Below, piece by piece: positions 25,709 through 36,162 of a DNA stretch of 64,000 bases. The stretch is from the NCBI RefSeq assembly GCF_000425065.1, contig NZ_KE384301.1, positions 409,145-473,144 of the forward strand, written 5' to 3'. The notes under the pieces are model-generated. The model was not told where the DNA came from and did no database searches. It worked only from the letters and a program-made list of their open reading frames with translations. Numbering within the stretch: position 1 is the first letter of the stretch; each line of letters begins with the position of its first letter. Source of the DNA: Actinomadura rifamycini DSM 43936 (GTDB lineage: Bacteria > Actinomycetota > Actinomycetes > Streptosporangiales > Streptosporangiaceae). Both the position numbers and the translations under genes were made by a program.

Positions 25709-26869
25709 ATGAGCGACTACACCCCGGTTCCCGAGGACCGGTTCTCGTTCGGCATCTGGACGGTCGGCTGGCAGGGCGTGGACGTGTTCGGGCCGGGCAC
25801 CCGGCCGCCGATGGCCGCCGACCGGGCCGTCCGCAAGCTCGCCGAGATCGGTGCGTACGGCGTGAACTTCCACGACAACGACGTGTTCGACTTCGACGCC
25901 TCGCCCGCCGAGCGGCAGCAGAAGATCGACGCGTTCCGCAAGGCGCTGGACGAGACGGGCCTCGTCGTCACCACCGCCACGACCAACCTGTTCGGCCACC
26001 CGGTCTTCAAGGACGGCGCGTTCACCTCCAACGACCGGGACGTCCGCCGGTTCGCGCTGCGCAAGGTGATGGACAACCTGGACCTGGCCGCCGAGCTGGG
26101 CGCCCGCACCTACGTGTGCTGGGGCGGCCGGGAAGGCGCCGAGTCGGGCGCGGCCAAGGACGTCCGGGCCGCCCTGGACCGCTACAAGGAGGCGTTCGAC
26201 GTCCTCGGCGCCTACGTGGCCGACCAGGGGTACGACATCCGGTTCGCGATCGAGCCGAAGCCGAACGAGCCGCGCGGCGACATCCTGCTCCCGACGATCG
26301 GGCACGCGCTCGCGTTCATCCAGGAGCTGGAGCGCCCGGAGACGGTCGGCCTGAACCCGGAGGTCGGGCACGAGGAGATGGCGGGCCTGAACTACGCGCA
26401 CGGCCTGGCGCAGGCGCTGTGGCAGGGCAAGCTGTTCCACATCGACCTGAACGGGCAGCACGGCCCCCGCTACGACCAGGACCTGCGGTTCGGTGCCGGG
26501 AACGTGCGCGGCGCGTTCTGGGTGGTCGACCTGATCGAGCAGAGCGACTACGACGGCCCCATCCATTTCGACTTCAAGCCGCCGCGGACCGAGGACGACG
26601 CGGGCGTGTGGGAGTCGGCGGCGGCGTGCATGCGCAACTGGCTGATCCTGCGGGAGAAGGCGCGCGCGTTCCGCGCCGACCCCGACGTGCAGGAGGCGCT
26701 GCGGGACGCGCGGCTGGACGAGCTGGCCCGGCCGACCCTCGACGAGGGCGAGGACTGGCGGTCCGTCCGCGACGCCTCCCCCGACATCGAAGCCCTCGCG
26801 GTCCGCGGCGCGGCGCACGAGCGCCTCGACCAGCTCGCCCTCGAGCACCTCTACGGCGTCCGCGGGTAG
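25709..26869 (+). CDS. xylA: Xylose isomerase
   Basis: A 386-residue TIM-barrel isomerase of the short actinomycete class. It interconverts D-xylose and D-xylulose. The catalytic His is in VNFHDNDVF, and metal ligands are in FAIEPKPNEPRGD, NPEVGHEEMAGLN and HIDLNGQ. The start follows AAGGAGGGA. With xylB it forms the complete intracellular xylose route; no xylose transporter is adjacent. Confidence 0.98.
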   Translation: MSDYTPVPEDRFSFGIWTVGWQGVDVFGPGTRPPMAADRAVRKLAEIGAYGVNFHDNDVFDFDASPAERQQKIDAFRKALDETGLVVTTATTNLFGHPVFKDGAFTSNDRDVRRFALRKVMDNLDLAAELGARTYVCWGGREGAESGAAKDVRAALDRYKEAFDVLGAYVADQGYDIRFAIEPKPNEPRGDILLPTIGHALAFIQELERPETVGLNPEVGHEEMAGLNYAHGLAQALWQGKLFHIDLNGQHGPRYDQDLRFGAGNVRGAFWVVDLIEQSDYDGPIHFDFKPPRTEDDAGVWESAAACMRNWLILREKARAFRADPDVQEALRDARLDELARPTLDEGEDWRSVRDASPDIEALAVRGAAHERLDQLALEHLYGVRG

Positions 26870-26876
26870 GACCGGC

Positions 26877-26907
26877 GGCCCGCCCCCGCCCCGCCGGGGG
26901 GCGGGCC
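26877..26907 (+). terminator. Hairpin after xylA
   Basis: An 11-bp GC stem (26,877-26,887 with 26,897-26,907) begins 7 bp after the xylA stop. There is no clear U-tract, as is common in these genomes. Confidence 0.55.
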
Positions 26908-27112
26908 CCGGTCACTCCGCGCGGCGGCGGCGCGCCCGCGCCGCGAGCACCCACCGGGCGCGCGCCGTGTCCCTGGCGCCGCGCGGCCCCTCCCCCTCGC
27001 CGGTCATCGACACACCAAGAATCGATCCCGTTACGCTCAGTGTCGAGCGGATCGCCCGCATTCGGGTCCCGGGGGCCTGAAATCGCCGCGTCCCCGCACT
27101 AGGCTCGGGTCA

Positions 27113-27622
27113 ATGACCAGTGCCGAACTGCTCACCGACGCCTTCGACCGGATCCGCGAAGAGGTCCACGCCGCCGCGGACGGCCTCACGCCCGAGCTGC
27201 TCGCGTTCCGCGCCGACCCGGAGGCGAACTCGATCGCCTGGCTGCTGTGGCACCTGACCCGCGTCCAGGACGACCACGTCGCCGACGTCGCCGGCACCGC
27301 CCAGCGCTGGACGTCCGACGGCTGGGCCGACCGCTTCGCGCTGCCGCTCGACCCGTCCGACACCGGCTTCGGCCACGGCCCCGACGAGGTCGCGTCCGTC
27401 CGCGTCGACTCCCCGGACCTGTTGACCGGCTACCACGACAGCGTCCACGCGATGACGACCGAGTACGTCGCGGGCCTCACCGACGCCGATTTGCCCGCCG
27501 TCGTCGACCGCGCCTGGGACCCGCCCGTCACCCTGGGCGTCCGTCTCGTCAGCGTCGTCTCCGACTGCCTCCAGCACGCGGGCCAGGCCGCGTTCGTCCG
27601 CGGCCTCGCCGAACGCGGGTGA
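27113..27622 (+). CDS. DinB/DUF664 family protein
   Basis: A 169-residue four-helix DinB-like protein. Metal-binding His candidates are in LLWHLTRVQDDH and SDCLQHAGQ, and the N-terminal half matches mycothiol-dependent maleylpyruvate isomerase-type folds. Function is not assigned; relatives are thought to be thiol-S-transferases. Single gene with its own short upstream region. Confidence 0.78.
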   Translation: MTSAELLTDAFDRIREEVHAAADGLTPELLAFRADPEANSIAWLLWHLTRVQDDHVADVAGTAQRWTSDGWADRFALPLDPSDTGFGHGPDEVASVRVDSPDLLTGYHDSVHAMTTEYVAGLTDADLPAVVDRAWDPPVTLGVRLVSVVSDCLQHAGQAAFVRGLAERG

Positions 27623-27664
27623 CGGAACCGGCGCCGCGGTCCCCGGGGCCGGGCGCCGGCCGCG

Positions 27665-29059
27665 TCACGGGCCGGGGGCGCGTTCCTCCTCGCGGCGGTC
27701 CAGGCGTGTGCGCGGGACGCGGGCGGCCGGCGAGGGCGACCGCGGCGGCGGGTGGAGGCCGGCGAGCAGCGCGGTCCACCGGGCGGCGACGCCGGCCGGC
27801 TCGTAGGCGCGCGCCGACGCGCGGGCCCGCTCGCCCAGCCGGTCGCGGAGCGCGGGGTCGGCGATGAGGCGGCGGAGCGCCGCGGTGAGGGCCGCGCGGT
27901 CGTCGACGGGGACGAGCAGCCCGTCCCGGTCGTGCTCGATCATCTCGCGCGGGCCGTGCGGGCAGTCGGTGGACACCACGGCGAGCCCCTTGGTCATGGC
28001 CTCGATGACGACCATCGGCATCCCCTCCCGGCGGGAGGTGAGCGCGTAGACCGCGGCGCGCTCCATCTCGGCGGGCAGCCGGCGGCTGGCGGGCCGGACC
28101 TCGACGCGTCCGGTGAGGCCGCGCTCGGCGACCAGGTCCCGCAGGGCGGCGCGCCGGGCGCCGGCGCCGAAGATCCGCAGCGTCCAGTCGGGGTGCTCGG
28201 CGGCGACCGGCGCGAACGCCTCGATGAGCAGGTCGAAGCGCTTGTTGTGGACGAGCCGCCCGGCGGCCAGGACGACCTTGTCGGTGCGGCGGGACGGGCC
28301 GCCGGGCATGTCCGGCACGGCATTCGGGATGCGGACGATCCGGACCGGCGAGCCGGCGAGGGCGTCCTCGTACTCGGTGCGGGCCGCCTCGGTGAGCGTG
28401 GTCAGGACGTCGAGCCGCCGGTAGTCGCGCAGGATCTCGCGCCGCAGCGGCGGCTTGTAGGAGCCGAGGCTCATGTGGTCCTGCCCGATGAGGGTGACGC
28501 CGCGCGGGGAGAGCGCCGCGATGAGCAGGTTCAGCGAGGGCCTGGTGGCGATGAGGACGTCCGGGGGCGCGGCCCGCAGCGCGGCGAGCAGCCGCAGGTC
28601 GGTCCAGAGGTTCATCCACTTGAAGGACGCCTCTTCCTTCGGGATGAGGACGCTCGGCAGCCGGGACAGAAGCCGGGCGGTGCGCCCGCGCGGCCCGAGG
28701 CGGTCGTCGGCGTAGGTGATCGCGACGCCGTCGGGCAGCGGGAAGAACGGCTCGGGGGTGCCGCGCAGCACGCTGACGATCTCGACGTCGTGGTCGCGGG
28801 CGAGGGCGCCGCTCAGGTTGACCACGGTGCGGATGGTGCCGCCGGTGCCGTGGGCGTTCTGCAGGAGGATGCGCACGCGGAGGCGCCCGCCCCGGGGCGG
28901 GGGCCGCCGCAGCAGCAGGGGGCGCGCGGCCCGCAGCGCCGTCCGGCGGAGCGCGCGGTGGGCCCCCCGCCGGACGCGGCGGCGCAGCGGCAGCGGGCGT
29001 GCGGGCCCGTTCGCCGGTCGGTCGTTCGCCGGTTCGTCGTTCGCCGGTTCGTCGTTCAC
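27665..29059 (-). CDS. Glycosyltransferase family 4
   Basis: A 464-residue GT-B enzyme. The acceptor-domain start is VRILLQNAHGTGGTIRTV (about residue 62), the donor domain has AAGRLVHNKRFDLLI and the family signature REGMPMVVIEAMTKG with the conserved Glu pair. The first about 60 residues are Arg-rich and begin with a short Asn-Asp-Glu-Pro-Ala repeat, encoded by a tandem 15-bp repeat at the start codon. The true start may therefore lie downstream. Likely a cell-surface or teichuronic-type polysaccharide enzyme. Confidence 0.85.
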   Translation of the reverse strand: MNDEPANDEPANDRPANGPARPLPLRRRVRRGAHRALRRTALRAARPLLLRRPPPRGGRLRVRILLQNAHGTGGTIRTVVNLSGALARDHDVEIVSVLRGTPEPFFPLPDGVAITYADDRLGPRGRTARLLSRLPSVLIPKEEASFKWMNLWTDLRLLAALRAAPPDVLIATRPSLNLLIAALSPRGVTLIGQDHMSLGSYKPPLRREILRDYRRLDVLTTLTEAARTEYEDALAGSPVRIVRIPNAVPDMPGGPSRRTDKVVLAAGRLVHNKRFDLLIEAFAPVAAEHPDWTLRIFGAGARRAALRDLVAERGLTGRVEVRPASRRLPAEMERAAVYALTSRREGMPMVVIEAMTKGLAVVSTDCPHGPREMIEHDRDGLLVPVDDRAALTAALRRLIADPALRDRLGERARASARAYEPAGVAARWTALLAGLHPPPRSPSPAARVPRTRLDRREEERAPGP

Positions 29060-29119
29060 CGGGTCCCCGTTCGCAGACGGCGTTCCCGGCTTTGGTACCC
29101 GCTCTGGGTCAGCGCAACA

Positions 29120-30376
29120 TCATCCGGTCGTCACGGTGCGGTTCAGGGCGCTGCCCTTCACCCACTTCTCCCAGGACATCTGGTAGTAGCTCCACCCGTT
29201 GTTCCAGTCCAGCTTCCGCTTGCTCCCGGTGATGAGGACCGGGTCGCCGCGGTAGGACCACTTGTAGAACCAGCGGGCGTCCTTGGGCGGGGAGTTGACG
29301 CAGCCGTGGCTGACGTTCTGCCGGCCCTGGGCCCAGACGGTGGAGGCCATCGAGTGGACGTACTCGCCGCTGTTGGAGATCCGCACGGCGTGCGGGATGA
29401 CCTCGCGGTAGCCGCCGTTCGCCTTGTCCTTCGGATCGACGCCCATCCACTCGGACGTCATGATCGCCGGGTTCTCTTTGCCCATGGTCAGGTGGACGCC
29501 GCTGGTGGTGAGGAAGGTGTCGACGCCGTTGACCACCCGGCCGCCCTTGCCCGCGCTGATCGGCCAGGAGCGGACCTTCTCGCCGTTCTCGTACGCGACG
29601 GCCTTCTTCGACTTCGTGCTGATCTTCAGGATGTGGGAGTCGCCGATGCGGAACTCGCGGCCGACGTCCTTGGCGCCGTAGGTGCCCTTGCCCGACTTCA
29701 CGCCGGCGAGGTCGGCCTCGAAGGACACCTTCTGGTTCGGCTTCCAGTAGTCGCCGTTCTTGGTGCGGAAGATGACCTGCTTGTCGCTCACCCAGTACCA
29801 GGCGCCGGTGGCGGGCTTGGACGACTTGATCCGCAGGGCCTGCTCGACGGCCTTCTTGTCGTCGACGTCGCGGTTGAACGTGACGGTGATCGGCATGCCG
29901 ACGCCGACCTTCTCGCCCTTGCGCGGGATGATGTCGGCGACCTCGAGCGTCCGCTTCGCCTCCAGGGTGGCGATGCTCGCGTTGACGGTCGTCGTCTTCC
30001 CCTCGGGGGAGACCGCGACCGCGGACACCTGGAACTCGGTGTCCGGGCGCAGCGTCCGCGACTTCCAGCTCGTCCGGTCGGCGGACATGGTCCCGGCGTC
30101 GGTGATCGGGCCGTTCTTCCAGGAGAGCGTGACGTTCTTGAGCGTGCCGCCCGCGGCCTTCACCACCACGCCCGCTTCCGGGAGGGCCTTGGTGTTGCCG
30201 TCGCCCGGGGCGATCGTCACCTGCGGCGCGGCCGCCTCGGCCTGCTCGCCGGCGACGCCGGCCTTCTTCTCTTCTCCCGAACAGGCGGCGGTGAGCAGGA
30301 TCACGACCCCCGCCACCGCCGTACCGGTCCCGCTCCGTCGCCGCGTTCGCCGTGCGGACACGTGCTGCACCGCCAC
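29120..30376 (-). CDS. L,D-transpeptidase lipoprotein 1
   Basis: A 418-residue secreted lipoprotein (lipobox LLTAACS). Two Ig-like modules (about 50-250) precede a YkuD catalytic domain with the active-site motif SHGCVN. It forms 3-3 cross-links in peptidoglycan or anchors proteins outside the membrane, as for LdtMt2-type enzymes. A close paralogue lies 202 bp upstream. Confidence 0.95.
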   Translation of the reverse strand: MAVQHVSARRTRRRSGTGTAVAGVVILLTAACSGEEKKAGVAGEQAEAAAPQVTIAPGDGNTKALPEAGVVVKAAGGTLKNVTLSWKNGPITDAGTMSADRTSWKSRTLRPDTEFQVSAVAVSPEGKTTTVNASIATLEAKRTLEVADIIPRKGEKVGVGMPITVTFNRDVDDKKAVEQALRIKSSKPATGAWYWVSDKQVIFRTKNGDYWKPNQKVSFEADLAGVKSGKGTYGAKDVGREFRIGDSHILKISTKSKKAVAYENGEKVRSWPISAGKGGRVVNGVDTFLTTSGVHLTMGKENPAIMTSEWMGVDPKDKANGGYREVIPHAVRISNSGEYVHSMASTVWAQGRQNVSHGCVNSPPKDARWFYKWSYRGDPVLITGSKRKLDWNNGWSYYQMSWEKWVKGSALNRTVTTG

Positions 30377-30491
30377 CTCCAGATACCCCGCCGTACCAGA
30401 GAGACATTAGCGACAAAAGATGCCGATCATGCCTTCTTCCAGGCCGTTCGGCGCCCGTCGAGATCAAAGCGTTGCACGGCGGGGGCCTGCA

Positions 30492-30534
30492 CGGACCCGG
30501 GCCCGGCCGTTCGGAACGGCCGGGCCCGGGTCCG
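30492..30534. terminator. Long perfect hairpin between the two transpeptidases
   Basis: A 21-bp perfect inverted repeat (30,492-30,512 with 30,514-30,534). It lies 45 bp beyond the stop of the upstream transpeptidase and should end that transcript. Confidence 0.75.
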
Positions 30535-30548
30535 GTTCACCGGAGGAC

Positions 30549-30590
30549 GGTCACCGCAGGGCGGTCACTGCAGGGCGGTCACCGCAGGGC
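30549..30590. repeat. Triplicated 14-bp repeat over a stop codon
   Basis: Three tandem copies of GGTCACCGCAGGGC (middle copy with one C-to-T change). The TGA stop of the L,D-transpeptidase lies in the last copy, so the other two duplicate its final codons downstream of the gene. Looks like replication slippage. Confidence 0.8.
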
Positions 30591-31763
30591 GCTGCCTTCC
30601 TTCCACTCGTTGAACGACAGCTGCCAGTAGCCCCAGCCGTTGTTCCACTCGAGGTCGCGGTCGCTGCCCGTCAGCTCGATGACGTCGCCGCGCTGCATGA
30701 TGTCGTAGTACCACTTGGCGTTCTTCGGGCTGAGGTTGAGGCAGCCGTGGCTGACGTTCGCGCTCCCCTGGACGCCGACGGTGGACGCCATGGCGTGCGT
30801 GTACTCGCCGCTGTTGGAGAACCGGACCCCGTGGTTCACGACCGTCTTGTAGTAGCCGGGGTCTCCGGGCTTGCGGCCCGGCGAGATCATCGTGACCGGG
30901 TTCTCCTTGCCCATCAGCAGGTGGACGCCGCTGGTGGTGGTGTACTCCCGGGTGGTGCCGTTGCCGGCGCTGAACGGGACCTTGCGGAGCTTCTTCCCGT
31001 CCCGGTACACCGTCATGTGGTGCTTGCTGATGTCGCCCTTGGTGATCTGCTCGGCGCCGACCGTGATGGTGGCCTCTTCGTCGGCCTCCCCGTAGACGCC
31101 GCCGCCCGCGTTGACGCCCGCGAGGTCGGCGTCGAACTCGATCTTCTGGTGGGGCTCCCAGTACGTCTTGGTCCGGTAGATGACCTGCTTGTCGTCGATC
31201 CACCGCCACGCGCCCTCGACGGGCTTCTGCGGGGTCACCTCGAGGACCTTCTCGACGGCGGCCCGGTTCTTCACCGGGCGGTTGAACCGCACGATGATCG
31301 GCGCGCCGACGCCGACCTCCTCGCCCTTCAGGTTCGGGGTCACGTCGACGATCTCGAGCGTCTGCGCGGGGTCGAGCGTGGAGAACGAACTGGTCGTGGT
31401 CTGGGACTTGCCGTCGTTGGCGGCCACGGCCGTCACGGTGTACTGCGTGTCGGGCTTCAACGTCCGGTCCGAGCGCCACGCGGTGCGGTCCGCGGACAGC
31501 TTGCCGGTGATCTGGGCGCCCTGCCCCTGGACGGTGACCTTCTCGAGCGTGCCGTCGGCGACCTTGACCTCGATCGTGCCGTCCGGCTTGACCTGGGTCG
31601 TCCCGTTGGCCGGCGTGATCGTCACCGTGGTCTTCGTCTCGTCGGACGCGAGCCCCGCACCGGAGCTGTCGCCGCTGCAGCCGGCGGCGAGCATCACCAC
31701 CGCGCCCGCGCCCCCGGTCACCGCGAGACCCAACCGCCTCTTGCCAGCCACAAACTCCCCCAT
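30579..31763 (-). CDS. L,D-transpeptidase lipoprotein 2
   Basis: A 394-residue paralogue of the neighbour: lipobox (MLAAGCSG), Ig-like modules, then the YkuD domain with SHGCLN. The ATG has only a weak ribosome site; an in-frame GTG four codons later follows GGGGGAG but very closely. Tandem copies suggest duplication with possible division of labour in cell-wall cross-linking. Confidence 0.95.
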   Translation of the reverse strand: MGEFVAGKRRLGLAVTGGAGAVVMLAAGCSGDSSGAGLASDETKTTVTITPANGTTQVKPDGTIEVKVADGTLEKVTVQGQGAQITGKLSADRTAWRSDRTLKPDTQYTVTAVAANDGKSQTTTSSFSTLDPAQTLEIVDVTPNLKGEEVGVGAPIIVRFNRPVKNRAAVEKVLEVTPQKPVEGAWRWIDDKQVIYRTKTYWEPHQKIEFDADLAGVNAGGGVYGEADEEATITVGAEQITKGDISKHHMTVYRDGKKLRKVPFSAGNGTTREYTTTSGVHLLMGKENPVTMISPGRKPGDPGYYKTVVNHGVRFSNSGEYTHAMASTVGVQGSANVSHGCLNLSPKNAKWYYDIMQRGDVIELTGSDRDLEWNNGWGYWQLSFNEWKEGSALR

Positions 31764-31850
31764 TCACCAAGATCGGCTCAGTGTTCTACAAACCTATCTA
31801 AGCCAGATAGACGAGCCTACACGCGGGAAAGTTCAGGTCATGGGCCGGAC

Positions 31851-31888
31851 AAAAAGTCGTCCCGCCGCCCACGTGGGGCGACGGGACG
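31851..31888 (-). terminator. Intrinsic terminator of the VC0807-like gene
   Basis: On the minus strand a GC stem (CGTCCCG paired with CGGGACG, 31,858-31,888) is followed by ACTTTTTG, a good U-tract, about 20 bp after the stop codon. Confidence 0.85.
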
Positions 31889-31907
31889 TGCTAAGCCCCT
31901 GCGGGGC

Positions 31908-32852
31908 TCAGGCGCTGCCCGCGGGCTTCCAGTCGATGTGGCGCAGGAGCCGCTTGAACCCCCACACCGAGAGGCCGACGCCGACCGCGCCGAGCGCGGC
32001 GACGATGCTGGTCCGCAGCCACAGGTACGTGCCGATCGACTGGTTGAACAGCATCCAGACGCTGACGAGCACGTTCGTGAACAGGACCATCGACCACAGC
32101 AGAGAGATCTTCAAGAAGAAGCGGTGCACTCTGCCGTGCTTCAGGAACGCCTCCGGGATGGGGGCCATGTCCTTGGCGAGCTTCATCGCCAGGGGCTTGC
32201 CCAGCGGCACCGACGCCAGGAACGACATGCTGACGATCAGCGTGCCGAGGGTCGGCTGGAGGAAGTAGACCACCGCGCTGCCCGTCGCGGCCGACAGGCC
32301 CGCGCGGACCGTCACGCCGACCGCGGCCAGCATGAGCATCCCCGACACGGGATGGCCGCGCAGGTACCGGTACGCGATGCCGCCGTACACCCACGCGACG
32401 GCGGCGACGAGCGCGCCGTTCAGGCCGAGCAGCGTGAGCGCGGCGTAGAACACCAGGACCGGGGCGATGACGCCCTCGAAGAAGCGCGGCAGCGCGTGCA
32501 CGAGGAGGGCACGGATCCGCGGCAGCTCGAAGACGTGGTGCCCCTCGTCCTCGTCCTGCGCGGCCGTGGCCCCCGCGGGCGCCGGTCCGGAGGACGCCGC
32601 TTCGGCGGACGCGGGTCCGCCCGGCTCGGGGACGATCGCCCCGTGCCGTCCGTCGTCCGCCCGCGCCTCCGCGGCCCGCGCCTCGGCGAGGACCGCGTCC
32701 TCGAGGTGTGCGTGCGGAGGCCGTACGAGTTCGGCCGGTGCCGCCGGAGCGGACGGCGCCGTCACCGCGGACGGCTCCGTGTGCGTGGTCGCCGGTCGTT
32801 CCATCGAGCGCTGCGCTCCCCGATCGGTGTGCAAAGTCTCGGATGTCGTCAC
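31908..32852 (-). CDS. VC0807-like multi-pass membrane protein
   Basis: A 314-residue protein. The first about 125 residues are Ala/Pro/Glu-rich and likely disordered. The rest has about six hydrophobic segments beginning PRFFEGVIAPVLVFYAAL, with LASVPLGKPLAMKLAKD after segment four. The pattern fits the poorly characterised VC0807 family. GTG 32,852 is chosen; ATG 32,804 is an equally possible start. No function is known. Confidence 0.6.
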   Translation of the reverse strand: MTTSETLHTDRGAQRSMERPATTHTEPSAVTAPSAPAAPAELVRPPHAHLEDAVLAEARAAEARADDGRHGAIVPEPGGPASAEAASSGPAPAGATAAQDEDEGHHVFELPRIRALLVHALPRFFEGVIAPVLVFYAALTLLGLNGALVAAVAWVYGGIAYRYLRGHPVSGMLMLAAVGVTVRAGLSAATGSAVVYFLQPTLGTLIVSMSFLASVPLGKPLAMKLAKDMAPIPEAFLKHGRVHRFFLKISLLWSMVLFTNVLVSVWMLFNQSIGTYLWLRTSIVAALGAVGVGLSVWGFKRLLRHIDWKPAGSA

Positions 32853-33022
32853 GATTCGCCCCACCGTACGTGATGATCCGCGCGAATCCGGCCGATTCGA
32901 GGTCAAAACTCGCGCGTGCCGTCCCGCACCGTGTCCCCCCCAGACACCGGAGCACACCCGCGCCACCTGCGGGGACGCCCGCAACCGCGCTCCGGTCGGG
33001 GAAATCCGGCCGGCGCCGGGGG

Positions 33023-33949
33023 TCACCCCTCGGGCGCCGCCGGCTGGACGTCACGCGCGGCCGCGTAGATGGCGCGGAGCGTGACCGCGACGGACGGGCG
33101 GCGCACGCTGGCGCTGCGGGTCACGGCGTACACCTCGCGCGCCAGCGTGCATTCGGGGATCCGGCGGACGGCGACGCCGCGGTCGCCCGCGGCGAGGGCG
33201 AGGGCGGGCACGGCGGTGACGCCGATGCCGCGCGCCACGAGGCTGAGGATCGTGTGCAGCCCCTCGAACTCCCACGGCACCGGCCGGTGGCCGCCCACGG
33301 TGTCCAGCAGCCGCTCGACGGCGTCCCGGGACGGCTCGCCGCTCGGCGCCGCCATCCACGGCTCCTCGCGCAGCCGCTGCAGGTCGACGGGCAGGTCCGG
33401 GTCCGACAGGGGGTGGGAGGCGGGGACGACCAGCACGAGCGGGTCGCGGCGCAGGTGGAAGAACTCGAGCGCGGCGGGCGACTGGTGGGGGACGTTGCCG
33501 GTCCAGTCGTCGATCAGGGCGATGTCGACCTCGCCGTTCTGCACCTGCCGGATGCCGTCGACCGGACGGGTCTGCCGCAGCACGAACGTCAGCCCCTCGT
33601 GCTCCCCGAGGCTGTGCGCGAGCGCGGGCGCGAACGCGACGGCGGCGGTCGGGAAGGCGGTCACCACCACCCGTCCGGTGGGGGTGTCGGACGCGGCGGA
33701 CAGCTCCGCCTCGGCGGTCTCGACCAGCCCCAGGATCTCCTCGGCGCGCGCGGCCAACCGGCGCCCGGCGTCGGTGAGCTCGGCGCTGCGGGCGGTGCGG
33801 TCCAGCAGCGGGACGCGCGCCTCCCGTTCGAGCGCGGCGAGCTGCTGGGAGACCGCCGAGGGCGTGTAGCCGAGGGCGGCGGCGGTCGCGGCGATGCTGC
33901 CGCGGCGGGCGAACTCGGCGAGGAGGCGGAGGCGGCGCAGCTCGAGCAT
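33023..33949 (-). CDS. LysR-family regulator
   Basis: A 308-residue LysR protein. HTH: GSIAATAAALGYTPSAVSQQLAAL (about 17-40), substrate domain from about 90. It diverges from the aminotransferase gene 143 bp away and probably controls it. ATG 33,949 is preferred; a GTG two codons earlier is possible. No ribosome site is evident. Confidence 0.92.
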   Translation of the reverse strand: MLELRRLRLLAEFARRGSIAATAAALGYTPSAVSQQLAALEREARVPLLDRTARSAELTDAGRRLAARAEEILGLVETAEAELSAASDTPTGRVVVTAFPTAAVAFAPALAHSLGEHEGLTFVLRQTRPVDGIRQVQNGEVDIALIDDWTGNVPHQSPAALEFFHLRRDPLVLVVPASHPLSDPDLPVDLQRLREEPWMAAPSGEPSRDAVERLLDTVGGHRPVPWEFEGLHTILSLVARGIGVTAVPALALAAGDRGVAVRRIPECTLAREVYAVTRSASVRRPSVAVTLRAIYAAARDVQPAAPEG

Positions 33950-33966
33950 CAGCACATCTTACGGTC

Positions 33967-33997
33967 AGCATCGATGAGACTCGCTTGTAGTGATGCT
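33967..33997. promoter_or_regulatory. Candidate LysR operator
   Basis: Inverted AGCATC/GATGCT half-sites (33,967-33,972 and 33,992-33,997) lie just upstream of the lysR start in the divergent gap, as expected for an autoregulatory LysR site. Confidence 0.5.
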
Positions 33998-34092
33998 TTC
34001 TGCGGGGAAGTATGGCTGCGAGCCCACTTGGGTGACACACGGGGACCACGACTTCACCATCCGTTGTTTCAGCATGCCCTCTGGAGGCTTTG

Positions 34093-35655
<1,563 letters not shown>

Positions 35656-35670
35656 GCGCGGGACGGCCCC

Positions 35671-35713
35671 GACGGGAGGGCCGCCGCGGCCCGGCCGCGG
35701 CGGCCCTCCCGTC
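35671..35713 (+). terminator. Hairpin after the aminotransferase gene
   Basis: A 21-bp perfect inverted repeat (35,671-35,691 with 35,693-35,713), 15 bp after the stop codon. Confidence 0.75.
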
Positions 35714-35775
35714 CGTCACGACTCCGAAAGGAATTGCGGAGCGTAAGGGATCACGGCGCTTTCCGTGACGACTTG

Positions 35776-35847
35776 CAGGGGCGGAGGGAGTCGAACCCAC
35801 TTTCCGCCGGTTTTGGAGACCGGCCGCCTAACCGGTGGCTCACCCCT
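35776..35847 (-). tRNA. tRNA-Trp (CCA), divergent form
   Basis: On the minus strand a 72-nt cloverleaf can be drawn. The acceptor AGGGGTG pairs with CGCCCCT (one G-T), with discriminator G73 as in bacterial tRNA-Trp. The anticodon stem CCGGT/ACCGG encloses CTCCAAA, anticodon CCA. The T-loop is TTCGACT. The D-arm is short (GCC/GGC with GGTTA in the loop) and the T-stem has one T-T mismatch. CCA is not encoded. It could be an accessory tRNA or a degraded copy. Confidence 0.68.
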
Positions 35848-36162
35848 TCGTGGCATTCATCACCCGATGCGGCCAATGATCCACTCGTTCACCGGCGGCC
35901 GCAAAGGATTTCCGGACCACCGCGGCGGCGCCGGAAGGCCCGGCCGCACGGGGCCTGCGGCGGTCGCGGACGGCGAACCCGCATCATCCCCGACCGGCGC
36001 GGATAAGCGTGGTGTAAGGTCCTACGGCACACCGGGCGAACGCCGTGAAGCGGCCATGACGGGCCATGGAACGGGCATGGGGCGTGCCGCCCGGCATTCT
36101 CGTGGTAAACCCATGACAGCGTGATGTCACATAAGTGATGAAAGAAGGCGAGGGGGCCCGCC
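35848..36162. other. Intergenic region without a recognised gene
   Basis: About 315 bp between the tRNA and the next gene. It contains no convincing coding frame. It presumably holds the promoter of the 36,163 gene; no strong consensus element was found. Confidence 0.4.

Noticed and set aside
30549..30590. CRISPR-like short repeat
   Set aside because: Direct tandem copies without spacers; slippage repeat.
31908..33026. Longer N-terminus for the VC0807-like protein (start at 33,026)
   Set aside because: The extra residues overlap the LysR gene end and look non-coding; starts at 32,852 or 32,804 are more natural.
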